Shown: one piece after another, positions 8,847 to 17,419 of the stretch | Numbering within the stretch: position 1 is the stretch's first letter | Layout of the letters: every line of letters starts with the position of its first letter | NCBI GenBank assembly: GCA_021325215.1 | Contig: JAJPHO010000131.1 | Coordinates: 1-57,877, forward strand | Length of the DNA: 57,877 nt | Direction: 5' to 3' | DNA from: Alphaproteobacteria bacterium | GTDB lineage: Bacteria > Pseudomonadota > Alphaproteobacteria > Rhodospirillales > Magnetospirillaceae | Notes under the pieces: generated by a model | What the model was told of the DNA's origin: nothing | The model's database searches: none | Seen by the model: only the letters and a program-made list of their open reading frames with translations | Made by a program: the position numbers and the translations under genes

Positions 8847-9736
8847 GGAAAGGCATCATTCTGGCCGGCGGCACCGGCAGCCGCCTGTTTCCCGCCACGC
8901 TCGTCACCAGCAAGCAGCTGCTTCCGGTCTATGACAAGCCGATGATCTATTATCCGCTGTCGGTGCTGATGCTGGGCGGCATCCGCGACATCCTGATCAT
9001 CAGCGGCCCGCGCGACGTTGAGGGTTTCCGCCGCCTGCTGGGCGATGGCCGCCAGCTCGGCATGTGCTTCACCTATGCCGAACAGGACAGGCCGCGCGGC
9101 CTGGCCGATGCGTTCCGGGTCGGCCGCGACTTCATCGGCGAGGACGACGTCACCCTGGTGCTGGGCGACAATATCTTCTACGGCGACGGATTGTCCGGCC
9201 TGCTTAAATCGGCCGAAAGCGTCAAGGACGGCGCGACCGTCTTCGCTTACCGCGTCCATAATCCGGAGCGCTATGGCGTGGTCGAATTCGATCCCCAGGG
9301 CCGGGCCCTGTCGATCGAGGAAAAGCCGAAGCAGCCGCGCTCTCATTGGGCGGTGACCGGGCTCTATTATTACGACAATTCGGTCGTCGACATCGCTGCC
9401 GACGTCCGGCCGTCAGCGCGCGGCGAACTCGAGATCACCGAGGTCAATAATGCCTTTCTGGCAGCCGGCAAGCTGCAGATCCAGCAGATGGGGCGCGGCT
9501 ATGGCTGGATGGATGCCGGCACCGAGGACGCGCTGCTGGAGGCATCGCAATTCATCGGGGCCATCGAGCGGCGCCAGGGCATCAAGGTCGCGTGCCTGGA
9601 AGAAATCGCCTGGCGTCAGGGCTTCATCGGGTTGGACCAGCTGGCCGAACTGGCCAAGCCGCTGGCGCCCAGCACGTATGGCCGTTACCTGCTGACCCTG
9701 GTCGAGGATGCCACGGCCGGCCGGGAAAGACGGTAG
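8843..9736 (+). CDS. rfbA: Glucose-1-phosphate thymidylyltransferase
   Basis: 297 residues. The N-terminal [12 protein letters not shown] is the nucleotidyltransferase signature; [11 protein letters not shown] and Gly-Asp-Asn-Ile-Phe-Tyr-Gly are RmlA motifs. It makes dTDP-glucose, first step of the pathway. The start is GTG, overlapping the rfbD stop (GTGA), because the family begins two residues before Gly-Ile-Ile. The 3' end overlaps the convergent glycosyltransferase by 52 bases. Gene order is C-B-D-A. Confidence 0.95.
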   Translation: MRKGIILAGGTGSRLFPATLVTSKQLLPVYDKPMIYYPLSVLMLGGIRDILIISGPRDVEGFRRLLGDGRQLGMCFTYAEQDRPRGLADAFRVGRDFIGEDDVTLVLGDNIFYGDGLSGLLKSAESVKDGATVFAYRVHNPERYGVVEFDPQGRALSIEEKPKQPRSHWAVTGLYYYDNSVVDIAADVRPSARGELEITEVNNAFLAAGKLQIQQMGRGYGWMDAGTEDALLEASQFIGAIERRQGIKVACLEEIAWRQGFIGLDQLAELAKPLAPSTYGRYLLTLVEDATAGRERR

Positions 9737-10956
9737 TCGTCCTCTTCGGGCGCTTCGACCATCAGCGCTTCGCGGATCAGGCGGACGTAATTATCCGCCG
9801 AGAAACGCTGCTCAGCCACCATCCGGGCCCGATCGGCCAGGCGCTGGGCGAATTCGCGATCACCGCGCAGGCGCTTCAGCGCCGCCGCCGCGGCGTCGAC
9901 ATCGGCATCCGCCCAGCTCTGCGACGGATCGTGGCTGCAGCGCTGCGGATCGTTGGCGGGGATCAGACGATAGGGGATGGGCATGCCGCAATCGGCCGAG
10001 ACGAATTCGGCCGTGGCTGACCAGTCGGTGGAGATCACCGGCGTGCCGATCAGCATCGCCTCGGCGGCCAACATGCCGAACCCTTCCGAACGGTGCAGCG
10101 ACAGCACCGCGTCGGCGCTGGCGATCAGCTCCATCACCCGCTTGCGCGGCATAACCTCGACCAGCACCTCGATATTGGACGCGCCGCTGGTCTCGGCCTC
10201 CAGCATGGCCATGCCCTGCGAATAATGGTCGGGATTGACGACCTTGACGATCAGACGGGCGCCGGGATCGGCGCCGAACGCCTTCTTGAAGGCGCGCACG
10301 GTGGCCAGCGGGTTCTTGCGCTCGAAGCCGGACGCCATGTTGAAGATGGTCAGCGCGGTAAAGCACTCATTGGTACGGCCCCGGCGCCGTACCCCTTCGA
10401 CATCGACCGGGTGCGGAATGATATGGATCGGACCGGCAAAGCTCTTGCGTACCGCATCGGCGCAGAACTGGCTGGGTACCCAGATCTCGTCGAGCAGGCT
10501 GCAGCCGAAACGCCAATCGGCCGGCAGGCCGGCCAGTTCCCAATGCCAGAACCCGACCAGACGCTTGCCCTGGATCAGTTTGCGGCCGCAGCGGACCAGC
10601 GCATAAGGCAAGGTCGAGCCGGGCGTATGCAGCACCACCGTACCGGGCCCCGCGGGAGACACCTGGTCGGAGACGTCGAAGCCGGGCAGATCGGCCGGCG
10701 CCAGCAGCGATCCGGACAGATCGATGGTCGAGAACGGCAGACCGGCGCGGCGCAGCCCGTCGACATTCATGCGCGCCGATTCGCCGAGACCCGTCGCGCT
10801 GTTCAGCACGCCGGACACGACCACGGGCAGATAAGCACTGGGCTCTCCGCGCGCGGGCACCATAAGAGTCGTCGCCCGGATGAACAGGCGGCGGCGGGAT
10901 TCGCGGGGAAGGAGGCGCCAGATCCTATGGATGGCCGCCGTCATAAGACGCATCAT
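9685..10956 (-). CDS. Glycosyltransferase family 4 protein
   Basis: About 423 residues. The N-terminal part has [12 protein letters not shown], the acceptor-side loop of one GT4 subgroup. The donor side has Phe-Glu-Arg-Lys-Asn-Pro and the EX7E motif Glu-Gly-Phe-Gly-Met-Leu-Ala-Ala-Glu. No membrane segments. It probably adds a sugar to the surface glycan of the neighbouring operon, though it is on the opposite strand. Start is uncertain: ATG codons at 10956 and 10953 lie just after the upstream gene's stop, and a longer frame to 11001 overlaps that gene. Confidence 0.85.
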   Translation of the reverse strand: MMRLMTAAIHRIWRLLPRESRRRLFIRATTLMVPARGEPSAYLPVVVSGVLNSATGLGESARMNVDGLRRAGLPFSTIDLSGSLLAPADLPGFDVSDQVSPAGPGTVVLHTPGSTLPYALVRCGRKLIQGKRLVGFWHWELAGLPADWRFGCSLLDEIWVPSQFCADAVRKSFAGPIHIIPHPVDVEGVRRRGRTNECFTALTIFNMASGFERKNPLATVRAFKKAFGADPGARLIVKVVNPDHYSQGMAMLEAETSGASNIEVLVEVMPRKRVMELIASADAVLSLHRSEGFGMLAAEAMLIGTPVISTDWSATAEFVSADCGMPIPYRLIPANDPQRCSHDPSQSWADADVDAAAAALKRLRGDREFAQRLADRARMVAEQRFSADNYVRLIREALMVEAPEEDDYRLSRPAVASSTRVSR

Positions 10957-10963
10957 GACAGGA

Positions 10964-12673
10964 TCAGGCTGTACCGAGGTGGCCGACGACGGCGACGCCA
11001 ACCAGGGTAATGGTTCCTGCGGTTCCTCCCTGCAGAATCAGATCCCCTCCCGGGTTTGACAGATGGACGGATGAAGCCAAGTCTTTTTCTTCCACGAAAA
11101 CCAAGCCCGGCGAATACAGGAAGACATCGCTGGTCGGATTCGAACTCTCGAAGAAGACGACCTTGACGGTGCCATAGACACTCAGGATGCCGGCCAGTTC
11201 CTGCTGCGCGATGGGGTCGGCGATGGCGACCTGCTGGGAAATGCCATGAGTCCCACTGGTCACGAAATCGGAAATCGCGCTTTTGACGATCGCGCCGTTG
11301 GTCGTATCGACATTGAGGACCAGATTGCCGTTCCCATCCGACACCGGACCGGCCGGGGCGACCGTGGAACCTGCCGAGACGGCCGGCTGGCTGGACGAGA
11401 CCAGCAGCTGGGACGAAGTGGCCCCGGCATTGTCGGCGGGCGGCGAGGCAGGGTGCGAACTTGTGCCGGAATTGGCGTCGGTGCCCGACGACGGCGCGGC
11501 GGGATTGCCCGATTTGTCGTTGATCTTGATATCCAGCAGCCGGATCGCATCCGACGTCACATCCTGCAGATCGAGCGACGGAACGCTGACCGCCCCCGTA
11601 TCGAAATGAACGACGATCGGTTCGGCCTGCGCCGTGGCCGTGGCCGTGGCGACGACCCTCTGAGCCGCCAGGGCGGCAAAATTGGCGTCGAATTGGGTAT
11701 CGATGGTGAGATGTGGCAACGGATCATCGACCATCGCCTTCTGCACCAGCGGAGCGACCATGTGAGCCGCGTCCACCGTCGCCCTGGCCCCATCGGAAGA
11801 GGCGGCATCGAGGGCCGCAGCCGGCGCGGCCTTGTGCGCCATCGCGGACTCGGGATTGCCCTGAGATGCGTCAGCCCCATGGCCATGCGACGCGGTGTCC
11901 GCGCGATCGGCTCCGGCCAGAGCCGGCGCGTCGAGCAGCAGGCTGGTCGCGATGTGATCCGCCGTCTGATGGGCGGCATCGGCGATATGGGCCGGAAAGT
12001 CTTCGATCATCTGCGCGATGTCGGCGATCTGCTGGGCGATCGGCTGCAGCGCCGTCATGGCGATGGCGATCAGCGAAGCCAGCGTGAGGGTCAGCCCCTC
12101 CTTGGCGGAATCATACGCCAGCCGGGCATCGGTGACCGGCAGCTTCATCAGGGTATGCAGAGTGTCGGCCCAGCCGGTCTTGACCTGCTTGAGCGCATGC
12201 AGCGCGCTTTCCTTGCCGTGTTCCCACTGCGCTTCGACCGACCGGAGCCAATCCTGGGCGATCATCTTCTCGGAATGGGCCAGCGCCGTGGCGACGAAAG
12301 CCGTCAGCAGCACGGCCGGATGCAGCAGCAGACGGGACCCCGGACTGGCCGCCGGCACCACCAGCGGCTGGCTGCTGACCATGCGGTCGACGATGGCGCG
12401 GAAATTAGCGCCGCGGAACGTCTCGTCCACGGCGATGCTGGCAGCGACGAAGACACCGTCGATGCGCGCGAAATGGGCGATCACTTCCTCATTGTCGACG
12501 CGGCAGAACACGAACCACGGGTCGCCTTCATCCGACATTCCCATGTCGGTCGCCACCGACAAACCAGCCCGGCCGAGCAGGTCGACGACCCGGTAGAGCT
12601 CGGCCAGCTCGTCATTGGTCCAGGGCTGAGGCCCCTTGGCGCGGCCGGGGAAGGTGAAAACGTTTGCACTCAA
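10964..12673 (-). CDS. Unrecognised 569-residue protein with Ala/Ser/Asp-rich middle
   Basis: I do not recognise a family. Residues 1-95 look like a compact globular domain, with Trp-Phe-Val-Phe-Cys-Arg-Val-Asp-Asn-Glu-Glu suggesting a small sensor-like alpha/beta fold. Residues about 115-130 form a short hydrophobic stretch (Leu-Leu-Leu-His-Pro-Ala-Val-Leu-Leu-Thr-Ala-Phe). Residues 190-470 are low-complexity Ala/Asp/His/Ser-rich, as in linkers or secreted proteins. The last ~120 residues are beta-rich and Gly/Val-rich, ending in a hydrophobic run. No signal peptide is seen. The short gap to the glycosyltransferase downstream suggests co-transcription. Confidence 0.6.
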   Translation of the reverse strand: MSANVFTFPGRAKGPQPWTNDELAELYRVVDLLGRAGLSVATDMGMSDEGDPWFVFCRVDNEEVIAHFARIDGVFVAASIAVDETFRGANFRAIVDRMVSSQPLVVPAASPGSRLLLHPAVLLTAFVATALAHSEKMIAQDWLRSVEAQWEHGKESALHALKQVKTGWADTLHTLMKLPVTDARLAYDSAKEGLTLTLASLIAIAMTALQPIAQQIADIAQMIEDFPAHIADAAHQTADHIATSLLLDAPALAGADRADTASHGHGADASQGNPESAMAHKAAPAAALDAASSDGARATVDAAHMVAPLVQKAMVDDPLPHLTIDTQFDANFAALAAQRVVATATATAQAEPIVVHFDTGAVSVPSLDLQDVTSDAIRLLDIKINDKSGNPAAPSSGTDANSGTSSHPASPPADNAGATSSQLLVSSSQPAVSAGSTVAPAGPVSDGNGNLVLNVDTTNGAIVKSAISDFVTSGTHGISQQVAIADPIAQQELAGILSVYGTVKVVFFESSNPTSDVFLYSPGLVFVEEKDLASSVHLSNPGGDLILQGGTAGTITLVGVAVVGHLGTA

Positions 12674-12753
12674 AATCTTGAGCTCACCCGTGAAAATTGC
12701 GTTGCAGTTCCCGGCAACCTATCAGAACCCCGCCGGGTTTCCTACCACCTCGA

Positions 12754-13050
12754 CTATTGACCGAACAGAATCCGGTAAGTCTCGGGATCGTAGAAACGCA
12801 TCAGCTGCTTGACGAAATCCGACGGCTCCATGCCGAGCGCCTTCGCCCACATCTCATAACGGTCCGGCGGAATACGGCCGCGGCCGACCTCAAGCTGAGA
12901 AACGAAAGTATAGTACTCGACGCCAACCAGATCAGCTAGCTCGCGCTGCGTTAAATTCTGCTTAACGCGCAGCTCCTTGAGCCAGCGCCCCGCCTCGCGG
13001 CGCAACGCCTGGACGTCGTGTCCGGCGGCTTGTTGCGGATGAGAATACAT
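12754..13050 (-). CDS. XRE-family helix-turn-helix regulator
   Basis: 98 residues. Residues about 22-75 are an XRE-type HTH: Leu-Arg-Val-Lys-Gln-Asn-Leu-Thr-Gln-Arg-Glu-Leu-Ala-Asp-Leu-Val-Gly-Val is helix 1 to helix 2, followed by Ser-Gln-Leu-Glu-x-Gly-Arg-Gly-Arg-Ile-Pro. ATG at 13050 gives a normal small-regulator length; the frame stays open to 13263 but the extra N-terminus is Cys/Trp-rich and unconvincing. It is divergent from the SapC-family gene, and an inverted repeat at 13112-13148 in the shared gap is a candidate operator. Confidence 0.85.
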   Translation of the reverse strand: MYSHPQQAAGHDVQALRREAGRWLKELRVKQNLTQRELADLVGVEYYTFVSQLEVGRGRIPPDRYEMWAKALGMEPSDFVKQLMRFYDPETYRILFGQ

Positions 13051-13111
13051 GGCCTGAGCCCCTTCAAAAGCGGAATATCCGAGCCATCGGCTCACAAGCT
13101 GACGCCTATCA

Positions 13112-13148
13112 TACAGCAACAGGAACCAACAGTTCAATAGTTGCTGTA
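13112..13148. promoter_or_regulatory. Inverted repeat in the XRE-SapC divergent gap (candidate operator)
   Basis: TACAGCAAC at 13112-13120 and GTTGCTGTA at 13140-13148 are perfect 9-base inverted arms separated by 19 bases. Inside the spacer GAAC and GTTC form a second small dyad. A consensus-like -35, TTGACA, lies at 13163-13168 on the plus strand, without a clear -10. The position between a regulator gene and its divergent neighbour is typical of an autoregulatory operator; binding is inferred. Confidence 0.5.
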
Positions 13149-13246
13149 CAAGCGTACCTACCTTGACATTGAACGGCGAATAGCCGATGCCCAGGCGCTC
13201 GCATCTGCTATGCTGCCGCCCGCCAACCAACCAACGGAATACGCAA

Positions 13247-14041
13247 TTGGCCCTGGTCCCCATCTCGCGCGAAATTCACGCCAGGACGAAAGTCCGCCCG
13301 CTATCCTCTCTCTCCTTCGCCCGGGAGACCGCCACCGTCCAGGTGTGCGGTGCCGAAATCGCCGCGATCGGCCAGGAACTGCCGGTCGTCTTCGCCCGCA
13401 GCGGCGATGGCTTCATCCCCGTCGCTCTGCTCGGCTTCCGCCCCCAACAGAACCTGTTGATCGATCCGCAGGGGCGCTGGCTCGGCCACCACCTCCCCGC
13501 CGTCTGGCGACGCGGCCCCTTCCGGCTGGCCCATATCGCGGGAGAGGCAGAGGGCAAGATGGCTCTGTGCCTGGATGATTCCGACGAACACCTCAACGAA
13601 TCGGAGGGGCAATCGCTGTTCGACGAATCCGGCGCGCCCACGGCGCTGGTCAACACCGCCTCGGCCCTGCTGACCCAGATCGAGCGCGATGCCCGGATGA
13701 CACACGCCCTGTGCGCCACGCTGGACCGTTTCGAGCTGATCGTTCCGTGGGATCTCGACATCACCCAGCCGGATGGCACCGCCCAGCGGGTTGGCGGCCT
13801 GTTCCGGGTCGATGAAGCCAGGATCGCCACCCTGTCCGCCGACGCGCTGGTCGAGGTCCGTGACGCGGGCGCTTTGCCGGTGATCTATGCCCATCTGCTG
13901 TCCCTTTCCAAGATCAGCACTCTGGGACGGCTGGCGCGGCTGGCCAATGAGCGGACTCAGCAGCAGACCGCGATGCAGAATGGCAATCTGAACCTTGATC
14001 GCGCCTTCGGCATTGTGGAGGATGACCCGTTCCTCTTCTGA
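13247..14041 (+). CDS. SapC family protein (copy 1)
   Basis: 264 residues from a TTG start. The N-terminus (Val-Pro-Ile-Ser-Arg-Glu-Ile-His, then Lys-Val-Arg-Pro-Leu-Ser-Ser-Leu-Ser-Phe-Ala) and the later Pro-Val-Ala-Leu-Leu-Gly-Phe and Trp-Leu-Gly-His-His-Leu-Pro-Ala stretches match the layout of SapC-like proteins, and of the second copy at 16579-17319. In S-layer bacteria SapC lies in the S-layer export locus, but the function of the family is not established. The TTG at 13247 sits where the family normally begins; an ATG at 13187 is an alternative with a less convincing N-terminus. Confidence 0.75.
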   Translation: MALVPISREIHARTKVRPLSSLSFARETATVQVCGAEIAAIGQELPVVFARSGDGFIPVALLGFRPQQNLLIDPQGRWLGHHLPAVWRRGPFRLAHIAGEAEGKMALCLDDSDEHLNESEGQSLFDESGAPTALVNTASALLTQIERDARMTHALCATLDRFELIVPWDLDITQPDGTAQRVGGLFRVDEARIATLSADALVEVRDAGALPVIYAHLLSLSKISTLGRLARLANERTQQQTAMQNGNLNLDRAFGIVEDDPFLF

Positions 14042-14073
14042 CGAAGCGGAGCGGAGTCATACGGAAAGACGAC

Positions 14074-14604
14074 ATGACCACGGTAAACACCTTGCGCATG
14101 GGGTTCCTCGAAGCCGAAGACCGGTTTCTGGTGGACTTCGTCTATGCCGACCATTGCCTGTCGATGCTGATCACGCGCCGCATCATCCGGCGCGTGATCC
14201 AGGGCATCGCCCAGGTTCTGGCGCAATCCAGCCCGGTGATCGCCCGCGTTCCCGCCAGCCACAAGACCGAAGTGTTGGTCTGGGAGCATCTGTCCGCCAT
14301 CCAGCCCGAGGCCGAAGCCGCCGGCGGCGAGGGCGGCGAGAAGACCCCGGCGCTGCATTCGCCGCAGCCCTGGCAGCTTCTGACCAAGCTCGACATCAAC
14401 ACCCTGCCGAACTCTTTCTCGCTGCGTTTCGAGAGCCGCGGCGGCACCGTCGTCGACATGTCGATGAGCCGGCCCGAGCTGCACCGGCTGCTGGCCAGCC
14501 TGCGCCAGCTGGCGCGTCACTCGGAATGGGACCTCGACACCGAGATCGGCTGGCTGGTCGAGGCCGACGCCCCGCAGATGCACCCTGGAAGCCTCGCCTC
14601 ATGA
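14074..14604 (+). CDS. Conserved-looking hypothetical protein (176 aa)
   Basis: I do not recognise a family. It is soluble, with no signal peptide. The N-terminal half holds a helix rich in Ile and Arg (Ile-Thr-Arg-Arg-Ile-Ile-Arg-Arg-Val-Ile), the middle has an Ala/Glu/Gly linker near residues 77-90, and the end is acidic. ATG at 14074 has GGAAAGA upstream. It begins 32 bases after the SapC-like stop and overlaps the next ORF by ATGA, so the two unknown genes are translationally coupled and probably act together. Confidence 0.7.
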   Translation: MTTVNTLRMGFLEAEDRFLVDFVYADHCLSMLITRRIIRRVIQGIAQVLAQSSPVIARVPASHKTEVLVWEHLSAIQPEAEAAGGEGGEKTPALHSPQPWQLLTKLDINTLPNSFSLRFESRGGTVVDMSMSRPELHRLLASLRQLARHSEWDLDTEIGWLVEADAPQMHPGSLAS

Positions 14605-15008
14605 ATTCCCGCCGGGGCCTCACCCCCGAACGCTTCGTCGCCCTGGTCGACGAATTCCGTCAGAAGATCACGCGGGAGCGCTTCGTCGCCCGCCTGACCG
14701 AGGTCAAGCAGGACGAGCTGATCGATCTGGTCAAGCTGCAGGCCGAAGTGCGGGCCCGCTATTTCATGACGGTGCTGGATCTGGTGCAGCCCAACCTGGC
14801 CGACATCGAGGGCAAGGTCGAAGAGGCCCGCTTCTACCGCGAGATGGCCGAGGAAATCGCGCTCGGCGTGCAGGCGGTGGCCACCGCCGTGCTGGCCAAG
14901 GAAATCCCGGTGCCGGGCCTCGACCATGGCGACGAAATGAGCGCCGAACTCGAAAAAGCCCTGCAGGACTTCATCAAGCGCAGCGACGAAGGCGACTGGG
15001 AATATTAG
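14601..15008 (+). CDS. Conserved-looking hypothetical protein (135 aa), coupled to previous gene
   Basis: 135 residues, strongly alpha-helical and charged, without membrane segment or signal peptide. Features include Arg-Phe-Val-Ala repeated near residues 11 and 28 and an acidic C-terminus ending Glu-Gly-Asp-Trp-Glu-Tyr. I cannot assign a function. The ATG overlaps the preceding stop (ATGA). Downstream lies copy A of the dispersed double-hairpin element and then the convergent manC. Confidence 0.7.
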   Translation: MNSRRGLTPERFVALVDEFRQKITRERFVARLTEVKQDELIDLVKLQAEVRARYFMTVLDLVQPNLADIEGKVEEARFYREMAEEIALGVQAVATAVLAKEIPVPGLDHGDEMSAELEKALQDFIKRSDEGDWEY

Positions 15009-15024
15009 TGGGACAATCCGCCTT

Positions 15025-15132
15025 ACGGCCGCAAATGCGGCCGCGCGCTGCCGGCAGCCGCGGCGCAGAGTCGGTATAGGTTGGCGCGGTAGCCCAGGCC
15101 ACGGAGTGGCCGCCCGGCGCCTGAGGGACTAA
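15025..15132 (+). repeat. Dispersed double-hairpin element, copy A
   Basis: Stem 1 is GGCCGCA/TGCGGCC (15027-15042). A conserved linker with GCGCGCTGCCGGCAGCCG follows, then GGTATAGGTTGGCGCGGTAG, then stem 2 GGCCAC/GTGGCC around loop GGA (15097-15111), and the constant edge CCCGGCGCCTGAGGGACTAA. It fills the gap between the 135-residue gene and manC. The manC stop codon (minus strand TAG) is formed by bases of the edge. Confidence 0.85.
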
Positions 15133-16547
15133 ACTCTACCGTAAGTATCCTCGTAGCGGACGATATCGTCCTCGGACAGATAGGTCCCTGACCGCACTTC
15201 GATCAGCTTCAGCGGAACCTTGCCGGGATTCTCCAGCCGGTGCTTGGTGCCGACCGGAATGTAGGTCGATTCATTCTCGCGCAGCAGGAAGGTCTCGTCA
15301 TTGCGCGTGATCAGGGCGGTGCCCTCGACCACGACCCAGTGCTCGGCGCGGTGATGATGCATCTGCAGGGACAGCTTGGCGCCCGGCTTGACGGTGATCT
15401 GCTTGACCTGGAACCGCGTCCCGGAATCGACGCTCTGGAAATAGCCCCACGGCCGATAGACCTTGCGGTGCAGATCGCCCTCGGTGCGCTTGCGCTCCTT
15501 CAGCGATTCGACGATCTTCTTCACTTCCTGCACATGGCGGCGCTCGGCGACCAGAACGGCGTCCTCGGTGGCCACCACGATGATGTCGCGGAGGCCGACG
15601 CCGGCGACCAGGACCCCGTCGCCGCGCAGGTAGCTGTCGTGGCAATCCACGGAAATGACGTCGCCCACCTCGACATTGCCGGCCTGGGTCTTGCCGGTGA
15701 TGTCCCACAGGGCCGACCAGGAGCCGACGTCGCTCCAGCCGAAATCGGACGGAACCACGGCGGCGCGCTCGGTATGCTCCATCACCGCATAATCGATCGA
15801 GGCCGACGGCGCGCGGCCGAAAGCCTCGGCGTCGAGGCGCAGGAAGTCGATATCGGCGACGGCATGGTCGATCGCCGGCGCGACCGCGTCAAGGATGTCG
15901 GGGCACAGGCGCTTGACCTCGTCGAGGAAGACCGAGGCCTTGAACACGAACATGCCGCTGTTCCACAGGAATTCCGGCTGCGCCGTCATGGCGCGGGCGC
16001 GTTCGAGATCGGGCTTTTCGATGAAGCGCTCGACCTTGAAGCTGCCTTCGGTCAGCGCGGTTCCGCGCTGAATATAGCCATAGCCGGTTTCCGGCGCGGT
16101 CGGCTTCATGCCGAAGGTGACCAGATGGCCGGCCGCCGCGGCGTCGCCGGCCAGCTCGAGGGATTTGAGAAAGCCGGGCTGGTCGCCGATCACGTGATCG
16201 GACGGCAGCACCACCATGATGGCTTCGGGAGCGATCGATTGCAGGATCAACGCGGCGGCGGCGATGGCCGGCGCGGTGTTGCGGCCGACCGGCTCCAGCA
16301 CCAGGCGCAGCGGCTTGATGCCGATTTCCTGCATCTGCTCGGCGACGATGAAGCGATGCGCCTCGTTGCAGATGATCAGCGGGCCGGCAAACCGGCCCTT
16401 GCCGGCGCGCAGCGCGGTTTCCTGGATCATCGTCCGTTCGGACGACAAGGGAAGCAGCTGCTTGGGATACAGCGAACGGGACAGCGGCCACAGGCGGCTG
16501 CCCGATCCGCCGGACAGGATGACGGGGTAGAAGGTTCGGTCGCTCAT
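15129..16547 (-). CDS. manC: Mannose-1-phosphate guanylyltransferase / mannose-6-phosphate isomerase
   Basis: 472 residues, the usual length for the bifunctional type II enzyme. Residues about 5-290 are the nucleotidyltransferase: Ser-Gly-Gly-Ser-Gly-Ser-Arg-Leu-Trp-Pro-Leu-Ser-Arg at the N-terminus and Phe-Ile-Glu-Lys-Pro further on. The C-terminal ~120 residues are the cupin isomerase domain, with Pro-Trp-Gly-Tyr-Phe and a metal-binding His-His-His-Arg-Ala-Glu-His. It makes GDP-mannose and mannose-1-phosphate precursors. The ATG at 16547 starts right before the family's conserved N-terminus; the frame open to 16631 is read-through of noncoding sequence. The phosphomannomutase upstream on the same strand supplies its substrate. 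Confidence 0.95.
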   Translation of the reverse strand: MSDRTFYPVILSGGSGSRLWPLSRSLYPKQLLPLSSERTMIQETALRAGKGRFAGPLIICNEAHRFIVAEQMQEIGIKPLRLVLEPVGRNTAPAIAAAALILQSIAPEAIMVVLPSDHVIGDQPGFLKSLELAGDAAAAGHLVTFGMKPTAPETGYGYIQRGTALTEGSFKVERFIEKPDLERARAMTAQPEFLWNSGMFVFKASVFLDEVKRLCPDILDAVAPAIDHAVADIDFLRLDAEAFGRAPSASIDYAVMEHTERAAVVPSDFGWSDVGSWSALWDITGKTQAGNVEVGDVISVDCHDSYLRGDGVLVAGVGLRDIIVVATEDAVLVAERRHVQEVKKIVESLKERKRTEGDLHRKVYRPWGYFQSVDSGTRFQVKQITVKPGAKLSLQMHHHRAEHWVVVEGTALITRNDETFLLRENESTYIPVGTKHRLENPGKVPLKLIEVRSGTYLSEDDIVRYEDTYGRV

Positions 16548-16578
16548 CGCTCTTGGCTCCTGCCCCGTCTCCTTCACA

Positions 16579-17319
16579 TCAATCCAGCAGGGCCTTCGGC
16601 TTCTCGCCGCGCTTAACCGCGTCGCGGACATTGTGGCGCAGCACCAGACGCTGGATCTGGCCGCTCGACTGCAGCTGGATGTAGGCCATCGACAGGGCGC
16701 CCGACTTGCGCAGCTTCAGGAACTCCTCGTCGGACAGCTCCTGCAGCTTTTTCTCGTCGATGCCGAACAGGCCGGTGACATTGTGCTTCTGGGCGGACAG
16801 CTGAACCTGCAGATCGGTGCCGCGGATCAGGCCGGCGGCGGCCAGCTCGGCCATCAGGCCGCGAGTGGCGGCATGGTGACGGTCGGTCTCGGCGATCAGG
16901 CGCATGGTGCGGCCGACCGGAGTCTGGGCCTCGTCGGCACCGTCCTCACCATAGAGCAGCTCGCCCTCGGTGTCGGACAGCATCTCTTCCTCGACCAGCA
17001 GGGCCGGCATTTCCTTGCCGTCGACCAGGGTCGGGCCGATGGTGAAGGGGAAGCGGCGGAAAGCGGCCGGCAGGTAGTAGCCGCTCCAGCTGCCGTCTTC
17101 CTCGACGAACATGTTCTGGTCGTTGATCAGCGACAGCAGGGCGACCGGGGTGTAGGCGCCTTCGCGCTCGACGAAGAAGATCGGATAGGTGGAAGCAGCG
17201 CTGCTGAACTCGCCCACGACCACTTCGACCACCGGCAGGTTGGCCAGGAACTTGAAATCGGCGAGCGGCTTCAAGCGCTTCTTCGCCATCTTTTCCTTAT
17301 TAACCGGAATATGTGCCAT
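16579..17319 (-). CDS. SapC family protein (copy 2)
   Basis: 246 residues. The N-terminal Ile-Pro-Val-Asn-Lys-Glu-Lys, Leu-Lys-Pro-Leu-Ala-Asp-Phe-Lys-Phe, and Tyr-Pro-Ile-Phe-Phe-Val-Glu followed by Pro-Val-Ala-Leu-Leu-Ser-Leu fit the SapC family layout. Trp-Ser-Gly-Tyr-Tyr-Leu-Pro-Ala-Ala-Phe-Arg-Arg-Phe-Pro-Phe aligns with the same region of the copy at 13247-14041. No signal peptide. ATG codons at 17331, 17319 and 17289 are possible; the last has the best ribosome-binding site (AAGGA) but would remove conserved N-terminal residues. It sits between manC and the phosphomannomutase on the same strand. Confidence 0.8.
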   Translation of the reverse strand: MAHIPVNKEKMAKKRLKPLADFKFLANLPVVEVVVGEFSSAASTYPIFFVEREGAYTPVALLSLINDQNMFVEEDGSWSGYYLPAAFRRFPFTIGPTLVDGKEMPALLVEEEMLSDTEGELLYGEDGADEAQTPVGRTMRLIAETDRHHAATRGLMAELAAAGLIRGTDLQVQLSAQKHNVTGLFGIDEKKLQELSDEEFLKLRKSGALSMAYIQLQSSGQIQRLVLRHNVRDAVKRGEKPKALLD

Positions 17320-17419
17320 TGGGCTGTCCATTCAGTAAGGCCCGCGGTCCATCCCCCGGGCGGAAATTAAAGGTTTCGTGTGGTGCCAGATCGGCGGTCG
17401 GCTTGTCAAGCGAGCAAGG

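Noticed and set aside
13163-13210. Complete sigma-70 promoter for the first SapC-like gene from TTGACA at 13163.
   Set aside because: No -10 lies at acceptable spacing. TATGCT near 13208 is too far, so only a -35-like sequence is noted.
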